Below, one piece after another: positions 8,174 through 16,594 of a stretch of 64,000 nucleotides of DNA. Made by a program: the position numbers and the translations under genes. A model generated the notes under the pieces. That model saw only the letters and a program-made list of their open reading frames with translations. It was not told the DNA's origin and made no database searches. Numbering within the stretch: the first letter of the stretch is position 1; each line of letters starts with the position of its first letter. This stretch comes from Chloroflexota bacterium (lineage in GTDB: Bacteria; Chloroflexota; Anaerolineae; Anaerolineales; UBA11579), in contig VRUJ01000010.1 in assembly GCA_019456165.1 (NCBI GenBank), forward strand, positions 1 to 64,000, in the 5' to 3' direction.

Positions 8174-9034
8174 ATGATGGCTAGTCCTTATAACAGAGCG
8201 GTTTATGATGCTGAGCCCCAGCTACGTCGACCGCTTCTCTTCTTGAGGGGGATGTTCTCCGATATACGTTCCTCGCGAGAGCTGGCCTGGATCCTTTTGA
8301 TGCGTAATTTACGCTCACAATACCGAAAATCTATATTGGGATATGTTTGGGCTGTCTTACCCACACTAGTGACAACGCTAATTTGGGTGTTTCTCAATCA
8401 GGCCAATGTAATGAATGTGGGAGAGACGGACATACCCTACCCAGTTTATGTACTCGTAGGCACAATGCTGTGGCAAGGGTTTGTTGATGCCCTCAATAGT
8501 CCTCTAAGGCAAGTTACCGCCTCTGCTTCCATACTTACCAAGATTAACTTTCCTCGTGAAGCGCTGATTCTGGCTGGATTGGGTGAGACGTTATTTAACT
8601 TTGGCATTCGCCTGGTTCTTGTGCTTCTCCTTTTTGTAATTCTTAGAATTCCAATCCCCTCCAGTATTGTTATGGCTCCGATTGGATTTTTTGCTCTATT
8701 GGGATTTGGCACGACCATTGGTATTTTTATGATACCAATTGGTATTCTTTACTCGGATATTGAGCGAGCCATGGTTTTGCTCACTTCACTATGGTTCTTT
8801 GTCACACCGGTTGTCTATCCATCACCAACAACATGGCCAGCCTCATTATTGGCAAACCTCAACCCGGTAAGTTCATTATTGGTGACTTCTAGAGAGCTTA
8901 TGACCACAGGGAATCTGTCCCAAGTTCTAGATTTTTCTGTAGTCACAATTCTAACGGCGATTCTACTTTTCATGAGCTGGGTGGTATATAAGCTAGCAAT
9001 CCCACACATAACCTCCCGGCTGATGGCCCGATAA
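8174..9034 (+). CDS. wzm: ABC-2 type polysaccharide/glycoconjugate export permease (Wzm/TagG-like)
   Basis: A 286-residue membrane protein with six hydrophobic helices and the ABC-2 permease signature: RELAWILLMRNLRSQYRKSILGYVWAVLPTL at residues about 35-65 (amphipathic interface helix plus TM1) and FFVTPVVYPSPTTWPASLLANLNPVSSLL near the end. Its length is normal for Wzm/RfbA/TagG proteins, which form the channel of exporters for O-antigen, teichoic acid or other lipid-linked glycans. It lies three bases upstream of the matching ATPase. Two ATGs are adjacent (8174 and 8177), so the start is uncertain by one codon. The genes downstream suggest that the cargo is the lipid-linked product of this island. 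Confidence 0.9.
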   Translation: MMASPYNRAVYDAEPQLRRPLLFLRGMFSDIRSSRELAWILLMRNLRSQYRKSILGYVWAVLPTLVTTLIWVFLNQANVMNVGETDIPYPVYVLVGTMLWQGFVDALNSPLRQVTASASILTKINFPREALILAGLGETLFNFGIRLVLVLLLFVILRIPIPSSIVMAPIGFFALLGFGTTIGIFMIPIGILYSDIERAMVLLTSLWFFVTPVVYPSPTTWPASLLANLNPVSSLLVTSRELMTTGNLSQVLDFSVVTILTAILLFMSWVVYKLAIPHITSRLMAR

Positions 9035-9037
9035 ACT

Positions 9038-10288
9038 ATGACAAGAAATACTATCATAAACGTTGATAACCTTTCGAAAAAATTCTCTAAGGATTTGAAG
9101 CGTTCATTGTGGTATGGGGTGCAGGACTTTACAAGTGAACTGATCCCATGGCAGAGAGCAGGTGGGAGCAAATTGCGTCCCAAAGAATTCTGGGCGCTTA
9201 ATGGAATTTCGTTCGATTTACATTCAGGGGAAGCGTTAGGTGTAATCGGGCCAAATGGGGGAGGTAAGAGCACGTTGCTAAAATTACTTTATGGTTTGGT
9301 CAAACCAGACCAGGGCAGAATTACCATAAATGGGCGCGTAGGCGCTTTGATTGAATTGGGAGCAGGCTTCAATCCAATACTAACCGGCCGCGAAAATGTC
9401 CAGGTAAATGCCGCCTTGCTTGGCCTTACAAAGAAACAAGTCAATGCCCGCATGGACGAGATCATAGAATTCTCTGGGATCCGAGATTTTATTGACACGC
9501 CTGTGCAGTATTACAGTTCAGGCATGTGGGTAAGGCTGGGCTTTGCGATCGCAAGTCATATCAAACCTGACATCCTCTTGGTGGATGAGATACTGGCTGT
9601 GGGCGACATGGCATTTCAGCGCAAAAGCTTGCAACACATGCACCAATATCTTCACGATGGCGGCTCATTGGTAATTGTGTCCCACAATATGTTTTTGCTG
9701 CAAGCTATTTGCAACCGATGCTTGCTTCTAGACCAAGGTCAAGTAACCTACGCCGGAGCGACGGTTGATGTCGTTAACAAATATTTTGAGAGAAACCAAG
9801 ATAAGGAGAAGGACACTCCCAGGCTGCGTATGGGAAATCAACCTAACGATGATAATCCGGTCATCATTGATAAAGTGGCAATAACGCCCTCTCAGGGGGA
9901 GGAGATATATTCTGGTCAAAGTATGACCGTAATGTTGAATTACAATGCTCTCAAGGAGATTAATGACGTTTATTGGGGTTTCTCGATTTGGACTGGAGAT
10001 CAATGGGTCAGAATCGCCAGCGGCTATTCAGGCTACCCAAATGGATCACACAAAGTGACCGAGGGAAAAGGACGGCTGAGATGTACGATACCCAATCTGC
10101 CGTTGGTCGCTGGACAATATGCCCTTAGAGGAATAATTGGAGATGGCAAAACCAAAATGCCCTTGGTTTTGTTTGGATGGGAAGACGCAGCCGAATTTTT
10201 TACAGTCAAATCTGTCGCAAGCGAGCTTGATAACTTATATAGGCTTTCAGGAAATTTGGTGAATTTGGAAGTTGAATGGGATACATGA
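9038..10288 (+). CDS. wzt: ABC exporter ATPase with C-terminal cargo-binding domain (Wzt-like)
   Basis: Residues 1 to about 250 form the ATPase: Walker A GPNGGGKST at 71-79, Q-loop region ELGAGFNPILTGRENV, signature YSSGMWVRLGFAIASH, Walker B ILLVDEILAVGD, and switch His in VIVSHNM. The Walker A has Gly where most relatives have Ala (GxNGAGKS). Residues about 270-416 form a beta-rich Wzt_C-type domain (GEEIYSGQSMTVMLNYNA ... GKGRLRCTIPNLPLVAGQY). In O-antigen exporters this domain recognises the modified end of the cargo glycan, so this exporter probably reads a specific terminal decoration. The stop overlaps the next gene, indicating an operon. Confidence 0.92.
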   Translation: MTRNTIINVDNLSKKFSKDLKRSLWYGVQDFTSELIPWQRAGGSKLRPKEFWALNGISFDLHSGEALGVIGPNGGGKSTLLKLLYGLVKPDQGRITINGRVGALIELGAGFNPILTGRENVQVNAALLGLTKKQVNARMDEIIEFSGIRDFIDTPVQYYSSGMWVRLGFAIASHIKPDILLVDEILAVGDMAFQRKSLQHMHQYLHDGGSLVIVSHNMFLLQAICNRCLLLDQGQVTYAGATVDVVNKYFERNQDKEKDTPRLRMGNQPNDDNPVIIDKVAITPSQGEEIYSGQSMTVMLNYNALKEINDVYWGFSIWTGDQWVRIASGYSGYPNGSHKVTEGKGRLRCTIPNLPLVAGQYALRGIIGDGKTKMPLVLFGWEDAAEFFTVKSVASELDNLYRLSGNLVNLEVEWDT

Positions 10289-11403
10289 TGGGCATGATTA
10301 AGATGTGGTTATCTAAAGCTTCCCGGGTTGTTCGCGCGGGAAATTGGTGGTTATATAAGATTCCACCATTATTGTCTATTGCATATTTGGGTTTGCTAAA
10401 AGAGGAGGCGCCACCCGAAATTGGTCTATTGGCTATCTTGGGAGTATTAATTTCCCTCATATCGGTTGCGGCATACGGACATATCATCAACGATGTTTTT
10501 GATATCGATGAGGATCGCCGCGCGGGAAAGCCCAATATCATGGCTGATCGAAACAAATTTGAGCGTGGATTCCTGTCACTGACGTTGCTACTAACAGGAT
10601 TTACACCGTGGCTTTGGATTGATTTTGGACCAGGCGCTGCAGCGGTGCTTGCTGCCAACTATCTGCTGCCCACAATCTACTCGATTCCCCCAGTTCGGCT
10701 GAAGGAAAGAGGAGTGTGGGGAATCATTTCGGATGCTTCGGGGGCACATGCTGTCCCGACGTTATTCATTTTCATTGCGATGATTACAGTGACATCGGCT
10801 TCAATAGATGAGAGTTTCCCTCTAGTTGTGACGGCGACAAGTTGGGCATTTTTTGTCGGCCTTCGGGGAATTCTGCTGCACCAACTTTGGGATCGTGCAA
10901 ATGATATGCGCGCAGGCGCCGAGACACTCGCTGCCAGGCTTAATCCATTGGAGATTCGCCGCTTTGCAGTAGGGGTTATTTTTCCTATTGAAATGCTGGC
11001 ATTCGGCGCGGTTATCTGGGTCATTTCTCCCTTCGCCCCTTGGGCCCTATATACCGTTGTATTATATGCGATATATGATCTATTAAAATATAAATTTATC
11101 TTGAAAATCCCTTTCGATCCTCTTCCTATCTCAACCAGCGCCTATTTTCCCCCACACGGTTTGTACGTGGTGTGGATCCCAATCGTATTAACTGCCTCAT
11201 TGGCAGCCCAAGACCCTCGCTACTTGCTCGTGCTAATTCTGCAGGTCTCGTTATTTTTTAAAGATGTAAAAGCGAGGGGACGAGAGGCGACGAGCATATT
11301 GAAAAAGATTTCTAAGCAGCAAATTGGCAATCTCTTTAATTGGCAGGTATTCGGGCAGCTGGTGAAAAAATTACCGAAAGGGATTCGTGATAAAATTGCC
11401 TAA
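10276..11403 (+). CDS. UbiA-superfamily membrane prenyltransferase (or UbiA-type cyclase)
   Basis: A polytopic protein of 375 residues. The first UbiA motif is clear: N72-D73-x-x-D76-x-x-x-D80 (INDVFDIDEDRRAGKPN). The second aspartate region, after the typical YSIPPVRLKERG, reads ISDASGAHAV with only D153 where prenyltransferases usually have two Asp. UbiA proteins bind a prenyl diphosphate through Mg and transfer it, or in a few described cases cyclise it. The C-terminal 50 residues are a hydrophilic basic tail (ARGREATSILKKISKQQIGN) that also occurs as a duplicated fragment at 12873-13082. GGAAG at 10267-10271 supports ATG 10276; ATG 10285, overlapping the wzt stop, is the alternative. Substrate unknown. 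Confidence 0.8.
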   Translation: MGYMMGMIKMWLSKASRVVRAGNWWLYKIPPLLSIAYLGLLKEEAPPEIGLLAILGVLISLISVAAYGHIINDVFDIDEDRRAGKPNIMADRNKFERGFLSLTLLLTGFTPWLWIDFGPGAAAVLAANYLLPTIYSIPPVRLKERGVWGIISDASGAHAVPTLFIFIAMITVTSASIDESFPLVVTATSWAFFVGLRGILLHQLWDRANDMRAGAETLAARLNPLEIRRFAVGVIFPIEMLAFGAVIWVISPFAPWALYTVVLYAIYDLLKYKFILKIPFDPLPISTSAYFPPHGLYVVWIPIVLTASLAAQDPRYLLVLILQVSLFFKDVKARGREATSILKKISKQQIGNLFNWQVFGQLVKKLPKGIRDKIA

Positions 11404-11551
11404 GATCATTATCTGTCATCCTTTAATAAGCAAACACTTATAACCAATATTTAGATGCATGCTGCAAATCATTGTCATTCATAATTAAGTTGCTTTCACC
11501 AGCTTGGCCAGTTCAATAACAATAGATAAGAATTGCAAAAAGGAGATAAAT

Positions 11552-12763
11552 ATGGTGCAAAAGGATGAGTTCAAACTTTTTTCCAAAGAAAGGATTCGAA
11601 ATCCGTATGGCATCTATACCAAGATGCGACGTGAGGAACCTATATGCCAATACATGGACCCTCAAAATGAGACAAGTATTTGGTATCTCACACGGTTCGA
11701 CGATGTGCACGATGTATTGAAAGACGATAAACGCTTCGTAAGCGATAGGAGGAATGTTTCCACAGAAATTTCCGAAAAAAAACTAGTAAAAGATAAGTAT
11801 GAACGTGTAATACAGAATCATCTTGCAACAAAAGATCCCCCTGACCATACTCGCCTGCGAGATTTGACGAAGAAGGTATTGACGCCGGAATTGGCCGATG
11901 AGTTGGAATCATTCGTACAGGAAACATCAAATCAATTGATCGACAAAGTGGAATCCAAAGGGAAAATGGACTTAATTGAGGATTATGCTATTCCAGTTCC
12001 CCTATCAGTTATTGGAAAGCTTTTAGGTGTCCCCGCAACAGACCACAACAAGTTTCGTCGCTGGACGCAGGTGTATGTGGATCCATCTCAAAGCAGGAAG
12101 TTCAAGAAGCAAATAGGTGAATTTACCTCTTGGGCAAGGAAAAAGGTTGCAGAGCGTCAAGCCGAACCGCAGGACGATTTGATCACATATCTCATCCAAG
12201 CAAGGGAATCTGGTGAAATATTGGACGAGGACGAACTTCTCAGCATGATGTTCCTTATGCTACTGGCTGGCCATGATACCACCACTAACCTTATCGCCAA
12301 CGGCACGCTTATCTTGCTGCGCTATCCAGATTTATGGGAAAAGTTGAAGGACGATCCCACGCTGATGGATACCGCTGTGGAAGAACTTCTGCGCTTTGAA
12401 AGTCCCGTGCAGGGAGCGACCGTGCGATATGCTTCCGAAGACGTTAATATCCGTGGGCATTTGATCAAGCGAGGGGACAAGGTTCAAGTAATGATGGGGG
12501 CAGCAAATTATGACCCAGAACAGTTTCATCTGCCAGAGGAACTGGATCTAAGTCGTAAGCCGAACCGGCACATGGCGTTTGGACATGGCATCCATTTTTG
12601 CTTGGGGGCTCCCTTTGGGCGCATGGAAGGACGTGTAGCATTGAACACACTGATTCAACGGATTCCCAATCTTCGATTGGCGGTATCTGAAGAGAAATTG
12701 AAGTGGAATCCAAGTATCTATATCCGTGGCTTATCAAAACTACCCGTAGCATGGAATAAGTAG
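11552..12763 (+). CDS. Cytochrome P450, copy 1
   Basis: A soluble bacterial P450 of 403 residues with all hallmarks: I-helix LAGHDTTTN (acid-Thr pair), ExxR region EELLRFESPVQGA, and heme loop FGHGIHFCLGAPFGRMEG with the heme-ligating Cys at residue 350. The length and motifs fit three-component class I P450s such as the CYP107-like group. I chose ATG 11552 because AAGGAGA lies just upstream and the paralogue at 13230 starts at the same point. An upstream in-frame ATG exists, but its codons are not conserved in the paralogue. It follows the UbiA gene and probably oxidises the prenyl or cyclised product. No ferredoxin reductase partner lies next to it. Confidence 0.92.
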   Translation: MVQKDEFKLFSKERIRNPYGIYTKMRREEPICQYMDPQNETSIWYLTRFDDVHDVLKDDKRFVSDRRNVSTEISEKKLVKDKYERVIQNHLATKDPPDHTRLRDLTKKVLTPELADELESFVQETSNQLIDKVESKGKMDLIEDYAIPVPLSVIGKLLGVPATDHNKFRRWTQVYVDPSQSRKFKKQIGEFTSWARKKVAERQAEPQDDLITYLIQARESGEILDEDELLSMMFLMLLAGHDTTTNLIANGTLILLRYPDLWEKLKDDPTLMDTAVEELLRFESPVQGATVRYASEDVNIRGHLIKRGDKVQVMMGAANYDPEQFHLPEELDLSRKPNRHMAFGHGIHFCLGAPFGRMEGRVALNTLIQRIPNLRLAVSEEKLKWNPSIYIRGLSKLPVAWNK

Positions 12764-12838
12764 ATCTGATAGCCTTATTACTGAACTTGGAATCCTTTTG
12801 TGATTAGCTACCAAATTTTTTGGAGCGATATAAATGGC

Positions 12839-13082
12839 ATGAATACAGCAATTGATTCCGCGAATGTTAGCAGTCTCATTGGCTGCCCAAGATATTAGGT
12901 ATTTAGTCATCTTAATTCTGCAAGTCTTATTATTTTCGAAGGATGTGAAAGCGAGAGGACGAGAGGCGACGAGCATATTGAAAAAGATTGCCAAGCAGCA
13001 AATTGGCAATCTCTCTAATTGGCAGGCATTCGGGCAGCTGGTGAAAAAATTACCGAAAGGGATTCGTGATCAGATTACCTGA
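12839..13082 (+). pseudogene. Tandem-duplication scar: cyclase 5' stub joined to UbiA 3' fragment
   Basis: From 12839 the first codons read MNTAIDSANVS, matching the start of the cyclase gene at 14516 (MKTATESANFDS), and the preceding TTGGAGCGATAT matches its Shine-Dalgarno leader. At about 12872 this changes abruptly to sequence homologous to the last 70 codons of the UbiA gene (SLAAQDIRYLVILILQVLLF ... GIRDQIT, stop 13080-13082), which is in a different frame. The same UbiA 3' end then leads into P450 copy 2. The structure is what a tandem duplication of [UbiA 3' end - P450 - cyclase 5' end] leaves at its junction. Neither piece should be functional. Confidence 0.85.
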
Positions 13083-13229
13083 AATAAATATGGGCATCAC
13101 TTTTCTCCTGAATCCTTGTGCTTAGTGGTAACTGCTTGATGCATCAAGTTGCCTTGTAGGGCAATTTACCTGCTACGGTTTTCCAGGATAGATATTATCA
13201 AATAGGAATTGCATAAAGAGGAGATAAAC

Positions 13230-14441
13230 ATGATACAAAAAGAAGAGTTCAGATTTTTCTCCAAAGAAAGGGTTCGAAATCCGTATAGCATCTATGCCGA
13301 GATGCGGCGTGAGAAACCCATTTACCAGCACATAGATCCCCAAGATGGGACAAGCACCTGGTTTCTCACACGCTTTGACGATGTGCGCGCCGTAATGAAA
13401 GACGATAAACGCTTCGTAAGCGATTGGACCAATGTTAATAAAGAAATTCCAAAAGAGTTTTTGGTAAAAGAAAAACATGAGCGCGTAATCCAGAATCATC
13501 TTGTAAGAAAAGACCCACCTGACCATACTCGCTTGAGGGAATTGACGAAGAAGGCATTGACGTCGGAATTGGCCGATGAAATGGAAACATTTGTGGTGGA
13601 AACATCAAATCGGTTGCTCGATGAGGTGGAATCCAATGGAAAAATGGACTTAATTGAGGATTATGCTATTCCAGTTCCCCTGTCAGTCATTTCAAAGATT
13701 TTAGGCGTCCCATTAAAGGATCAGGGCAGGTTTCGCCGCTGGACGGAGTGGCATGTCAATCCATTAAAAGGCGAGATGGTCAAGTCAAAAATAGGTGAAT
13801 TTATCTCTTATGCAAGGGAAAAGGTTGCAGAACGGCAAGCCGAACCGCAGGATGATTTGATCACCTATCTCATCCGAGCAATGGAATCTGGTGAAATCCT
13901 GGACGAGGACGAACTTCTCAGCATGATATTCATTATGCTGCTGGCTGGCCACGAGACTACCACTAACCTTATCGCCAACGGCGCCCTTACCTTGATGCGC
14001 CATCCAGATCTTTGGAAAAAGTTGGGAGACGATCCTTCCCTGATGGAAACTGCTGTGGAAGAACTTCTGCGCTTTGAAAGTCCCGTGCAGGGGGCAACCC
14101 TACGCTTTGCTGCCGAAGACGTTAATATCCGCGGGAATTTGATTAAGCAAGGGGATAAGGTTCAGGTGATCTTAGGCGCGGCAAATTATGACTCAGAACA
14201 TTTTCCCTCCCCAGAAAAACTGGTTCTTGATCGCGACCCCAATGGTCACATTGCCTTTGGGCATGGAATCCACTTTTGTTTGGGGGCTCCATTTGGCCGT
14301 ATGGAAGGAAGAATTGCATTGAACACACTGATTCAGCGGATTCCCAATCTTCGTTTGGCTGTACCAGAAGAAAAATTAGAATGGAATCCAAGCATCAATA
14401 TTCGTGGCTTATCAAAACTACTCGTAGCGTGGGATAAGTAG
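13230..14441 (+). CDS. Cytochrome P450, copy 2
   Basis: A 403-residue paralogue of the P450 at 11552, collinear along its whole length. I-helix LAGHETTTN (His-Glu instead of His-Asp), EELLRFESPVQGA, and heme loop FGHGIHFCLGAPFGRMEG with Cys350. GAGGAGA is placed as in copy 1. Differences are spread over the protein and concentrate in substrate-facing stretches such as residues 170-190 (WTEWHVNPLKGEMVKSKIG versus WTQVYVDPSQSRKFKKQIG). After duplication the pair may therefore have taken on different oxidation steps; that is inference. It is the product of the duplication whose scar lies just upstream, and it is followed by the cyclase-like gene. Confidence 0.92.
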   Translation: MIQKEEFRFFSKERVRNPYSIYAEMRREKPIYQHIDPQDGTSTWFLTRFDDVRAVMKDDKRFVSDWTNVNKEIPKEFLVKEKHERVIQNHLVRKDPPDHTRLRELTKKALTSELADEMETFVVETSNRLLDEVESNGKMDLIEDYAIPVPLSVISKILGVPLKDQGRFRRWTEWHVNPLKGEMVKSKIGEFISYAREKVAERQAEPQDDLITYLIRAMESGEILDEDELLSMIFIMLLAGHETTTNLIANGALTLMRHPDLWKKLGDDPSLMETAVEELLRFESPVQGATLRFAAEDVNIRGNLIKQGDKVQVILGAANYDSEHFPSPEKLVLDRDPNGHIAFGHGIHFCLGAPFGRMEGRIALNTLIQRIPNLRLAVPEEKLEWNPSINIRGLSKLLVAWDK

Positions 14442-14515
14442 ATCTGATAGCTCCAATTCTAAGTATGAGTTCCTTTCGAAATTATCAGTAAATATATTGG
14501 AGAGATATCATAGGC

Positions 14516-15661
14516 ATGAAAACAGCAACAGAATCCGCGAATTTTGACAGCTACGATAAGAAGATTGCCGCGATAATTGATTATCTACATGAACAACAGA
14601 AACCGAATGGTGGGTTTAGAACATTGCAGTTTTTTAGATTCGCATATCTCCTTAAAGATTTGGGCGTACCCACTGAGTATGAAGATTGGTATGAATTAGA
14701 TTATTCCATCTGGTGTACTTCTATCTTGTTATACCATCTGCATGAAATCGACGATATAAAGATTGCAGAAATAAAGAAAAAGGGAAGTGATTACCTCGAG
14801 AAGGTGGTAGAAAATGGGGTGGTCAGGTACTTACCTGGCTATAAAATGGCTATCTGGCCAACTGACGTTGATGATACCGGTATCGTGTTTGCGGTATTGC
14901 GCCAGAATGGCTATCAAACCTATTGCAATGAAGACATGATCTTCGCAAACCACGATGGAAAGGGGAATTTATACACTTGGTTTGTGCCCCGTATTAGGCA
15001 CCTGCGCCATCTGAAAAATTTCTTCTGGCTTGCAAAGGATTATTTGGTCAACAATGTAGGATATTCCAAACAATTTGGATTTAGCGTAAAGCAAATGCTA
15101 AAAATTGCCAAAGAATATCATTCTTCAACTGAATCAGCCATCACAGCAAATGTGTTCCTTTATTTGGGAGTTGACGAACGCACTGAGATTTTCCTAAAGA
15201 CCATGATTCAGCACATCGAAAAAGACGATGCCCCTATACAATATTATCCAGACCTCTTATCGCTGTATTTCCAGGTAGCCCGATTGTATGCTACTGGGGT
15301 CAAAGAAATCGAATCTCTAAAAGATAAAATCGTCAATTATGTTGAGGGGCGGCAGGACCCGGATGGATCGGTGGGCGGGCCATTTGATACAGCCATCGCT
15401 GCCCTTACGTTAATCTACTTTCAATGTTGGAACCGCAGCTCTTTGAATAAAGCAGTGAACTATATTGCGAATCATGAGATGCATGCGCAAGGCTGGAAAC
15501 CCTTCCACGCCTGCAACGACATCGATGATACCGTCCACTTTGGAGGGCCAGAGTTGACTGCGACCATGTATCTTGAGATCCTATACAGGTATCAAAGGCA
15601 TCTTCTTGAGGGGCATACGGACTCTGCACACCAAACTGATGAGTATATAAAAGAGGCATGA
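14516..15661 (+). CDS. DxDD-containing terpene-cyclase-like protein (squalene-cyclase/prenyltransferase alpha-barrel)
   Basis: A soluble 381-residue all-alpha protein. Residues 114-132 read IWPTDVDDTGIVFAVLRQN: the DxDD motif (D117, D119, D120) followed by the FxxLRxxGY pattern typical of class II terpene cyclases such as copalyl diphosphate synthases. A second, similar motif CNDIDDTVHFGGPEL (D335-D338) lies near the C-terminus, and NGG and DPDGSVGGPF turns resemble QW-type repeats. In class II enzymes the middle Asp protonates an alkene or epoxide to start cyclisation. The protein is shorter than known bacterial class II diterpene cyclases (about 500), so it may be a single barrel with another role. 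TTGGAGAG precedes the ATG. The stop overlaps the next start (ATGA), giving tight coupling to the sulfotransferase. Confidence 0.7.
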   Translation: MKTATESANFDSYDKKIAAIIDYLHEQQKPNGGFRTLQFFRFAYLLKDLGVPTEYEDWYELDYSIWCTSILLYHLHEIDDIKIAEIKKKGSDYLEKVVENGVVRYLPGYKMAIWPTDVDDTGIVFAVLRQNGYQTYCNEDMIFANHDGKGNLYTWFVPRIRHLRHLKNFFWLAKDYLVNNVGYSKQFGFSVKQMLKIAKEYHSSTESAITANVFLYLGVDERTEIFLKTMIQHIEKDDAPIQYYPDLLSLYFQVARLYATGVKEIESLKDKIVNYVEGRQDPDGSVGGPFDTAIAALTLIYFQCWNRSSLNKAVNYIANHEMHAQGWKPFHACNDIDDTVHFGGPELTATMYLEILYRYQRHLLEGHTDSAHQTDEYIKEA

Positions 15662-16590
15662 GCAAATTCATTTTGCATATCGGTTACGCCAAGGCGGGAT
15701 CGACCTTCCTGCAAAATTGGTTTCAAATACACCCACAGCTTCAATTCACGCCAATGGGTATTGCCGGATTCAGCTCCGTAATTGATATTTCTGTGAAGGC
15801 GATCTTCGACGCGAAACCAGCCCCAAAATATTATGTAACCAGCCACGAATCTATTAGCACTGGAATGGCAATTGGTAACGATTTTGTCAATTTGGAATTT
15901 ATAGTATTGGAATCTCAGAACAAAGACAAAAAGGAAGTGAGGCGGAATCAGGCTAGAATATGTGAAACACTTCACCGCATTTTCCCCGATAGTCAGGTTA
16001 TCATCGTAACCCGAGGCTTTGAGAGCATCTTGCTATCCAGCTACTCTGAATATATCAAGCGGGGTGGAGGGCTGGATTTAGAAACATTTCTCGAGTACTA
16101 TCGCATTTTCAATGTACAATGGCTCGATATTAATCACCTAATCAACCTTTATGGCGAAGCCTTTGGAGAGGCGAACCTAATTGTGCTTCCATACGAGCTG
16201 TTACGCGATAATCAAAGCAAATTCCTAAGCTTTCTTGAACAGCGGCTGGAAATAGATCACTGCGAGGTGGACCCTGGAAATCCCAATCCTTCTCTAAATC
16301 CTGATGAACTCTTTTGGTACACTAAGATGACGAAATTTGGCATCACTCCTCTCGCGAAACTACTCGGAAAAAAGGCTGGGTATGCTTTATATAGAAAATA
16401 TATATTGCACATCGTCCTGCCGAATAGATTGCGCTCCTTCATCCGACTACCAACTCTTTTCTTGGGGGAAAGAAAAGTGAGCGATAAAATCCCCCCTGAG
16501 CATTTGGATGAATATAAGGCACGGGGAACAATTTTAGCACGGAATCCCTTTTATACTGATTACTTATCAGATTACCTTCTGGACAGTTGA
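15658..16590 (+). CDS. Sulfotransferase A, copy 1
   Basis: A 310-residue cytosolic protein starting MSKFILHIGYAKAGSTFLQ, where GYAKAGSTF (residues 9-17) is the 5'-phosphosulfate-binding loop of PAPS-dependent sulfotransferases. DSQVIIVTRGFESILLSSYS at about 115-134 carries the Arg and Ser that bind the 3'-phosphate of PAPS. The ATG overlaps the cyclase stop. The C-terminal basic helices (KKAGYALYRKYILHIVLPNR) look amphipathic and may contact the membrane. It has a close paralogue at 17128. Probable role: sulfating a hydroxyl on the product made by the upstream genes, such as one placed by a P450 or carried by a sugar. The acceptor is unknown. Confidence 0.8.
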   Translation: MSKFILHIGYAKAGSTFLQNWFQIHPQLQFTPMGIAGFSSVIDISVKAIFDAKPAPKYYVTSHESISTGMAIGNDFVNLEFIVLESQNKDKKEVRRNQARICETLHRIFPDSQVIIVTRGFESILLSSYSEYIKRGGGLDLETFLEYYRIFNVQWLDINHLINLYGEAFGEANLIVLPYELLRDNQSKFLSFLEQRLEIDHCEVDPGNPNPSLNPDELFWYTKMTKFGITPLAKLLGKKAGYALYRKYILHIVLPNRLRSFIRLPTLFLGERKVSDKIPPEHLDEYKARGTILARNPFYTDYLSDYLLDS

Positions 16591-16594
16591 ACAA

